Below, piece after piece: positions 59,674 through 64,000 of a stretch of DNA of 64,000 nucleotides. Location of the stretch: the NCBI RefSeq assembly GCF_023715445.1, contig NZ_JAMBOD010000001.1, positions 1,426,001 to 1,490,000 of the forward strand. Direction: 5' to 3'. The stretch comes from Fictibacillus nanhaiensis. GTDB taxonomy: Bacteria > Bacillota > Bacilli > Bacillales > Fictibacillaceae. Position 1 is the stretch's first letter, and each line of letters opens with the position of its first letter. The notes beneath the pieces are model-generated. The model made no database searches and was not told the DNA's origin. It worked only from the letters and a program-made list of their open reading frames with translations. The translations under genes and the position numbers were made by a program.

Positions 59674-60111
59674 TTATCTGATTTTCTCCGCCAACTCTAA
59701 AATAATTCCCTCTGGACCACGAACGTAGCATAACTTATAACTTTCTTATTATTGCTGAATCTCACTAAAGATTTCCGTCCCCTTCTTTTTCAACTTTGCA
59801 ATAATAGCTTCAATATCTTCAACAGCAAAGCAAATATGTCGGATACCCAGAGTATTTGCAAAAGGTTGCTGAATATCTATTTCATCAGACGGCGTATAAA
59901 ATTTGACTAGTTCTATCCATGCTGAACCATCTGGCATCCCCAACCCTACACATGTCGTTTTAACATTTTTAAGCCCAACTATTCTGTCCAACTGTTCTCC
60001 TTCTATTTCCCATTCGGCTTTCACTTCAAGTCCTAAATCAAGAAAAAACTCTTTAGCCTTTGAAAGATCGTTTACGTTAATACTCACATGATCTATTCTA
60101 TTGATCTTCAT
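59674..60111 (-). pseudogene. VOC/glyoxalase-family gene with tandem in-frame TAA TAA
   Basis: Residues 1-120 read INRIDHVSINVNDLSKAKEF, FLDLGLEVKAEWEIEGEQLD and IRHICFAVEDIEAIIAKLKK then EIFSEIQQ. Two consecutive TAA codons follow, and the same frame resumes ESYKLCYVRGPEGIILELAE-KIR-stop, the normal VOC C-terminal strand with its glutamate metal ligand. Without the stops the protein would be 145 aa. GGAGTATGAGAT precedes the ATG. The 120-aa product lacks the last strand and is probably inactive. Confidence 0.8.
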
Positions 60112-60159
60112 ATCTCATACTCCTATTTTAATTCAAATTTGCTTAAAACATAAAAATAT

Positions 60160-60251
60160 CCTTATTCAACAAATCTGCTCGTTTGTTTAAATAAGTTCCA
60201 TAAAAAAAGCGTTAATCCTTTTGAGATTAACGCATCCTTTAATGAAATAAC
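60160..60251 (+). repeat. RH hairpin repeat, copy 20
   Basis: TCAACAAATCTGCTCGTTTG lead, AAATAAGTTCCATAAAAAAAG, stem CGTTAATC / GATTAACG of new sequence, ATCCTTTAATGAAATAA tail. Flanks conserved, stem replaced. Confidence 0.65.
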
Positions 60252-60302
60252 AAAGGCTTAAGTGCATTTGTATGCTTAGCCGAAAGGACCAAATTATTAT
60301 CT

Positions 60303-62480
60303 TTATTCATTTCTTAGCAAATTGCTTTTAGGAAACTCAAAACCTATCGTTAAATCATTCTTTAATATGAGCATAGCATCGAACTTTCTCTTCTCTTTCG
60401 CTTTTGGCTTGAATCCTTTAATGACATTTGTTTTGCCTTTCGTGCACAAATCCTTCACCTGTTTCTCAGTAATATTTTTACTAAGTAATTTTCCTGGAAA
60501 GGTTTGTTTGCAACCATTCGCATATTCTGAGCAGCTATAGTATGAACGATTCACGCTGATGCTTCCTTTTTTACAACGAGGACATAGAGCGATCGGGTTC
60601 TGATTCACTTTCTTAACCACATCAATACTTTGTTGGATTGATTCTGCATTCAGTTGTCCAGGTACTTCTTCAATTAACTTATATAGGAATTTTGTTATAC
60701 TTCCTAAAAAGGCATGAGGTGTACCGTTTCCGTTTCCGATTTTCTTTAGATATGTTTCCCATTTGGCCGTCATAGAAGGGCTGGAAAGCAGGTTACCTTC
60801 TATCGACTGACATAAAATCTTCCCTTTTTCGGTAATATGAACTATGTTCTTTCTAACTTCGATGTATTGGTGTTTTTTTATGGTTTCGATGATTCCACTT
60901 CTTGTAGCTTCAGTACCTAAGCCTTCTACTTCTTTTAATATTTCCATTTCTTCTTCATTTTCAACCGATTTTCCACACGTTTTCATCATGGAAATCAGTT
61001 GACCTTCCGTGTAGGGTTTCGGAGGGGTTTTCATTCCTTCTTTCATTTTGACGACACTCTTCACTTTTTCCCCTTTTTCAAGTTTAGGAAGAGCTTGTGG
61101 AGAAGCTTCATCTTTCTTAGCTGAGCTGTCTTTTGAACCATGATTAAACAGTTCCTTCCAACCTTTGCTGATTTCTTTTTTTCCTACCGTCTCAAAGTCT
61201 AAACCGTTCACATCCGTTGTTACTTTTGTTTCTTCGTACACATAATCATGATGAAACATAGCTAAGGTTGTGTTTAATACTTCAAAGTAAATGTTTCTCT
61301 CTTCTGTTGATAACCCTTGAATTTTTGCACGCGTTGGAACCTTTTTTGTCGGAACAATCGCATAGTGTTCTTGTACCTTTGATCCATCCACATACCTTTT
61401 ACTAGGCCATTTAGAAGCTGTGGTAAAACGGTTCTCAATGAGATCTTGATAGCTTTCAAGATTAGCAGATAGATAGGCAAACTCATTTTCCGTTATGTAC
61501 TGCGTGTCTGTTCTTGGGTAGGATAGAATTTTCTTATCGTACAATTTCTGAACCGTATCAAGAACCTTCTTCGGACTGTATTTCCACCGTTTATTTGCTG
61601 TTGCTTGCAAAGTGGAGAGAGCGTGCAGCTTAGGTGATTTGATTCGCATTTCCTTTTTTGACACGGCTTTAATGATGCCCGTATCTTTTCCAGTAATATT
61701 GTGCTGATTTAACAGCTGTTGAACTTCTTCTTGTTTTTCACTTTTAATTTTTGCTTTGCCTTTATACTTTCCGTTTGCTGCTGTAAAGTTTCCTTCAATT
61801 TCATAAAAAGGTTTTGGAACAAAATTCTCGATCTCGAGGTGTCTTTGGTAGATCAAGTACGTTGTTGGCGACTGCACCCTGCCAATGCTCAAGCTATCCG
61901 TAAGCCCCTTTTGCTGTAAAAGTAACGTATATAAACGACTTCCGTTCATGCCAACGAGCCAATCTGAGATTTGACGTGTTTTTGCTTCAGAATAAAGCAA
62001 TAAATCCTTCTCGTTATCATGAAGGTTAGAAAACCCTTTTTGAACCTCTTCCACTTCTAGAGAGTTAATCCAAAGCCGTTTAATGATTTTGCCTCTCACA
62101 CCTGTCATATGGTAAATCGAATAAAAGATGTTCGAACCCTCACGATCAACATCACAACCGTTAATGATAATGTCAGCTTCTTTAAATAACCGTTTTACCG
62201 CGTTAAACTGTTCATATTTTCCTGAAGCTACTTTAAATTCATAACGTTCAGGCAAGATCGGTAATGAAGATAATCGCCAAGTTCCCCACTCTGACTTATA
62301 TTCTTTAGGTTGCTTCAGCTCTACCAAATGACCAATTCCCCATGTTATCACTGCGCCATTTGGAAATATGCTGCATGGATTTAACTCAATAAACGATTTA
62401 TCTTTCTTTTTTATAGAAAAGGCGTCTGAATAAGCCTTAGCTTGTGATGGTTTTTCTGCTAGAATGACGACTTTGCTCAT
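60303..62480 (-). CDS. topB: DNA topoisomerase III (type IA)
   Basis: A 725-aa type IA topoisomerase that decatenates single-stranded or nicked DNA. The N-terminal toprim domain has VVILAEKPSQAKAYSDAFS and NGCDVDREGSNIFYSIY. The catalytic tyrosine is in ILSYPRTDTQYITENE (near residue 325). Further family motifs are VGRVQSPTTYLIYQR-type SIGRVQSPTTYLIYQRHLEI and LGTEATRSGIIETIKK. The C-terminus has one zinc-finger-like CPRCKKGSISVNRSYYSCSE. AAGGTGAAG precedes the ATG. Its start overlaps a truncated sigma-factor gene, a sign that the topB segment was joined here by recombination. Accessory topB genes are often on mobile DNA. Confidence 0.95.
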   Translation of the reverse strand: MSKVVILAEKPSQAKAYSDAFSIKKKDKSFIELNPCSIFPNGAVITWGIGHLVELKQPKEYKSEWGTWRLSSLPILPERYEFKVASGKYEQFNAVKRLFKEADIIINGCDVDREGSNIFYSIYHMTGVRGKIIKRLWINSLEVEEVQKGFSNLHDNEKDLLLYSEAKTRQISDWLVGMNGSRLYTLLLQQKGLTDSLSIGRVQSPTTYLIYQRHLEIENFVPKPFYEIEGNFTAANGKYKGKAKIKSEKQEEVQQLLNQHNITGKDTGIIKAVSKKEMRIKSPKLHALSTLQATANKRWKYSPKKVLDTVQKLYDKKILSYPRTDTQYITENEFAYLSANLESYQDLIENRFTTASKWPSKRYVDGSKVQEHYAIVPTKKVPTRAKIQGLSTEERNIYFEVLNTTLAMFHHDYVYEETKVTTDVNGLDFETVGKKEISKGWKELFNHGSKDSSAKKDEASPQALPKLEKGEKVKSVVKMKEGMKTPPKPYTEGQLISMMKTCGKSVENEEEMEILKEVEGLGTEATRSGIIETIKKHQYIEVRKNIVHITEKGKILCQSIEGNLLSSPSMTAKWETYLKKIGNGNGTPHAFLGSITKFLYKLIEEVPGQLNAESIQQSIDVVKKVNQNPIALCPRCKKGSISVNRSYYSCSEYANGCKQTFPGKLLSKNITEKQVKDLCTKGKTNVIKGFKPKAKEKRKFDAMLILKNDLTIGFEFPKSNLLRNE

Positions 62481-62667
62481 AGGACTTCACCTTTGTACTT
62501 GAATTTTTTACTAAAAAGAATTTTTCAATTGCAATGGCCAACGTATCTTGCGCTAAATCCTCTGCAATACTGACATCTTGAATAATTCGGGCAACACCGG
62601 CTATAATTCTGGCTGATTCGACGGTCCAGATTCCTTCAATGGTACGATGGGTTCTATAGGTTGTCAC
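62437..62667 (-). pseudogene. ECF sigma factor, truncated after about 45 codons
   Basis: THRTIEGIWTVESARIIAGV and ARIIQDVSIAEDLAQDTLAI-AIE match the N-terminus (region 2.1-2.2) of the ECF sigma factors paired with YCII-domain proteins. Homology stops near 62520 and the frame continues into sequence overlapping topB. Regions 2.4 and 4 are gone, so it cannot bind promoters. It lies 11 nt downstream of the YCII-type gene, its normal partner. Confidence 0.8.
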
Positions 62668-62678
62668 TATGGTCTTTT

Positions 62679-63089
62679 TTACTCTGATTTCTCGTGTAAT
62701 TCAGCTTCTTTTGCCAACATTTCGGTCAGCTCCGGCGCCTCATATACTTGACGCAATTCAATCTGACCTTCCCCATGTCCCATCGGGTCCGGCATCCGCA
62801 TGGCCCACTCGATGGCTTCTTCCCTCGATTTCACATCAATCAGAATGAACCCGGCAATCAATTCTTTCGTTTCCGTAAATGGGCCATCCGTAACCACCGG
62901 CTTTTCCCCTGGTTTAGGATACGAAATGCGAATTCCATTTGAACTTGGATGAAGTCCTTTAGCCGCAACCGGCACGCCTGCCTTAACTAATTCCTCATTG
63001 TACTTCCTCATGGCTTCATTGAGCTCTGAGCTCGGGCGATTTCCGCCCTCCGAATTCTTCGAGGCTTTGACAATCAGCATAAATAGCAT
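62679..63089 (-). CDS. YCII-related (DGPF motif) protein
   Basis: A 136-aa protein of the YCII/DGPF group, a ferredoxin-like fold often encoded just before an ECF sigma factor. Motifs are LFMLIVKASKNSEGG, the hallmark VTDGPFTETKELIAGFILID and AIEWAMRMPDPMGHGEGQIE plus LRQVYEAPEL. AAGGAGG lies eight bases before the ATG. The downstream sigma factor is broken, so the pair is not functional as a unit. Enzymatic role unproven. Confidence 0.9.
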   Translation of the reverse strand: MLFMLIVKASKNSEGGNRPSSELNEAMRKYNEELVKAGVPVAAKGLHPSSNGIRISYPKPGEKPVVTDGPFTETKELIAGFILIDVKSREEAIEWAMRMPDPMGHGEGQIELRQVYEAPELTEMLAKEAELHEKSE

Positions 63090-63387
63090 AAAAATTTCCT
63101 CCTTCTTTTTAGAGGCAAATCCCCTAATTGACCTCTTTATAAAAACAACGAACGGAAAACATCAAAATCGACACAATAAATAAAAAATCTTAAAAAACCT
63201 TTCAAAATTATCTATATAAAAATAGGACAAGAGAGTAGTATTTGATACATAATAGATTAGCTTTTATTTGACAGAAAAGCTTATAAAGATCATGATGGCC
63301 TCAATGTGAAACTTTTTGCTAAGATTTATACTGAATTTCGGATCGACGACACAATGTTGCGCTTAGTACAGTTTGGACTATTCTTCT
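63090..63387. other. Intergenic region without recognised gene
   Basis: AT-rich; probable promoter of the YCII gene at its left end. Nothing else recognised before the RH copy at 63388. Confidence 0.3.
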
Positions 63388-63471
63388 TCCACAATCCTGC
63401 CTGTTTGTTCAATAATTCAATAAAAAGAGCACTTCTCCTTCCTAAAGAAATGCACCCTTTAATTGAATAAA
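63388..63471 (+). repeat. RH hairpin repeat, copy 21 (full length)
   Basis: CCACAATCCTGCCTGTTTG lead, TTCAATAATTCAATAAAAAG, core GCACTTCTCCTTCCTAAAG, AAATGCACCCTTTAATTG, AATAAAA tail. Near consensus. Confidence 0.8.
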
Positions 63472-63561
63472 ATTTTAATTGGTTTACTTCGAATATAATT
63501 GTATATATATCTGCTACATTATTAAAGTTAAAAAAATATATTGAAAACGAGGTGATAGAAA

Positions 63562-64000
63562 ATGTTGATGAAAAATGAAAAAGTTAAAAACTACATGATA
63601 ACAGCAGCTATTTTGTTAATTATTAGTGTGGTGTTTGGGTTATGGTTAAAAGAAAAGGTTATAGATGAACAATTAGCGAGTCAAGAATCATTTAAATCAT
63701 TTGTGAAAAGTATTACTTCGCTTGAGAAAGATGTAACGAACGAAGTAAAAGAATTTGAACGTCAAGTTCAGTTAGTTAAAGATGGGGCTGGGAACAGTAA
63801 AGATCTATATGATCAAGAGAGTTATGCTAGAGCTGCTGCAAGTGAAGCAAATTCATTGATATGGGATCTACAAATACCTTCCAATTTACCAAAAGATGTG
63901 AAAAAGGATTTAGAAAATGCGTTAGCTAGTGCTAGAGATGTTTATCTCGTGAGAGGATTAGCAATGGAATCAACGATAAAAAGCATAGAAAACCCAAAGG
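63562..64000 (+). CDS. Hypothetical membrane-anchored protein (C-terminus outside window)
   Basis: Starts at ATG 63562 with GAGGTGA six bases upstream; at least 146 residues. It has an N-terminal membrane helix (YMITAAILLIISVVFGLWLK) and an extracytoplasmic helical region, likely coiled coil (SITSLEKDVTNEVKEFERQV; SYARAAASEANSLIWDLQI). No family recognised. Confidence 0.75.
   Translation, partial: MLMKNEKVKNYMITAAILLIISVVFGLWLKEKVIDEQLASQESFKSFVKSITSLEKDVTNEVKEFERQVQLVKDGAGNSKDLYDQESYARAAASEANSLIWDLQIPSNLPKDVKKDLENALASARDVYLVRGLAMESTIKSIENPK

Overview
The window looks like chromosome from a low-GC, endospore-forming Bacillaceae, most like Fictibacillus or a related Bacillus. The reasons are AGGAGG-type ribosome sites with many GTG/TTG starts, a Spo0E-like phosphatase, an RsbR stressosome paralogue, a Rap/Phr pair, DUF3231 and ExsC-like spore proteins, near-consensus Bacillus Fur, PerR and Zur boxes, and Bacillus-style dispersed repeats. 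Genus is an inference. No rRNA, tRNA, CRISPR array or prophage was seen.

1-10 kb: the start of a TAXI/TRAP binding protein, then a redox cluster (Dps, thioredoxin-like protein, 2-Cys peroxiredoxin with PerR and Fur boxes), a TVP38 membrane protein, a CatE-type dioxygenase, MoaA, a cold-shock protein, an RsbR paralogue facing a MetOD1-like protein, and a YfnA-type permease. Two copies of a GC-rich palindromic repeat lie here (1680-1869 and 4410-4539).

10-16 kb: two frameshifted genes (a small membrane protein and an EamA transporter beside its probable MocR regulator), a LysR regulator, a Spo0E-like protein and an AEC transporter.

16-26 kb: the most interesting locus. Eight minus-strand genes form an opine-metallophore system: nicotianamine-synthase-like CntL, opine dehydrogenase CntM, an EamA exporter candidate, and a five-gene ABC importer (CntA-B-C-D-F type). 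A near-perfect Zur box sits behind a good sigma-A promoter before cntL, and a second Zur box lies before cntA, so this should be a zinc-starvation zincophore system. No histidine racemase (cntK) is present. A divergent Rap-type gene and an overlapping phr-type peptide gene follow directly.

26-31 kb: an alcohol dehydrogenase remnant, a DUF1796 protein, an exact 21-bp-period tandem array, WrbA, an ExsC-like spore-surface protein and a TPR-DUF218 exported protein.

31-64 kb: an accessory-rich, mostly minus-strand region peppered with about 25 full or partial copies of an oriented hairpin repeat (called RH below) that I see almost nowhere in the first 31 kb. It holds two different IS110-family elements with probable bridge-RNA regions, several decayed genes (dockerin remnant, DUF3231 fragment, frameshifted DUF6188-like gene, VOC gene with tandem stops, sigma factor cut at its junction with topB), and intact genes such as sstT, alaR-alaT, an EmrE-family exporter with its XRE-cupin regulator, class A beta-lactamase, a polysaccharide deacetylase lipoprotein, a CarD-family regulator, methionine aminopeptidase and topoisomerase III. 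Boundaries given for repeats and IS elements are by eye.
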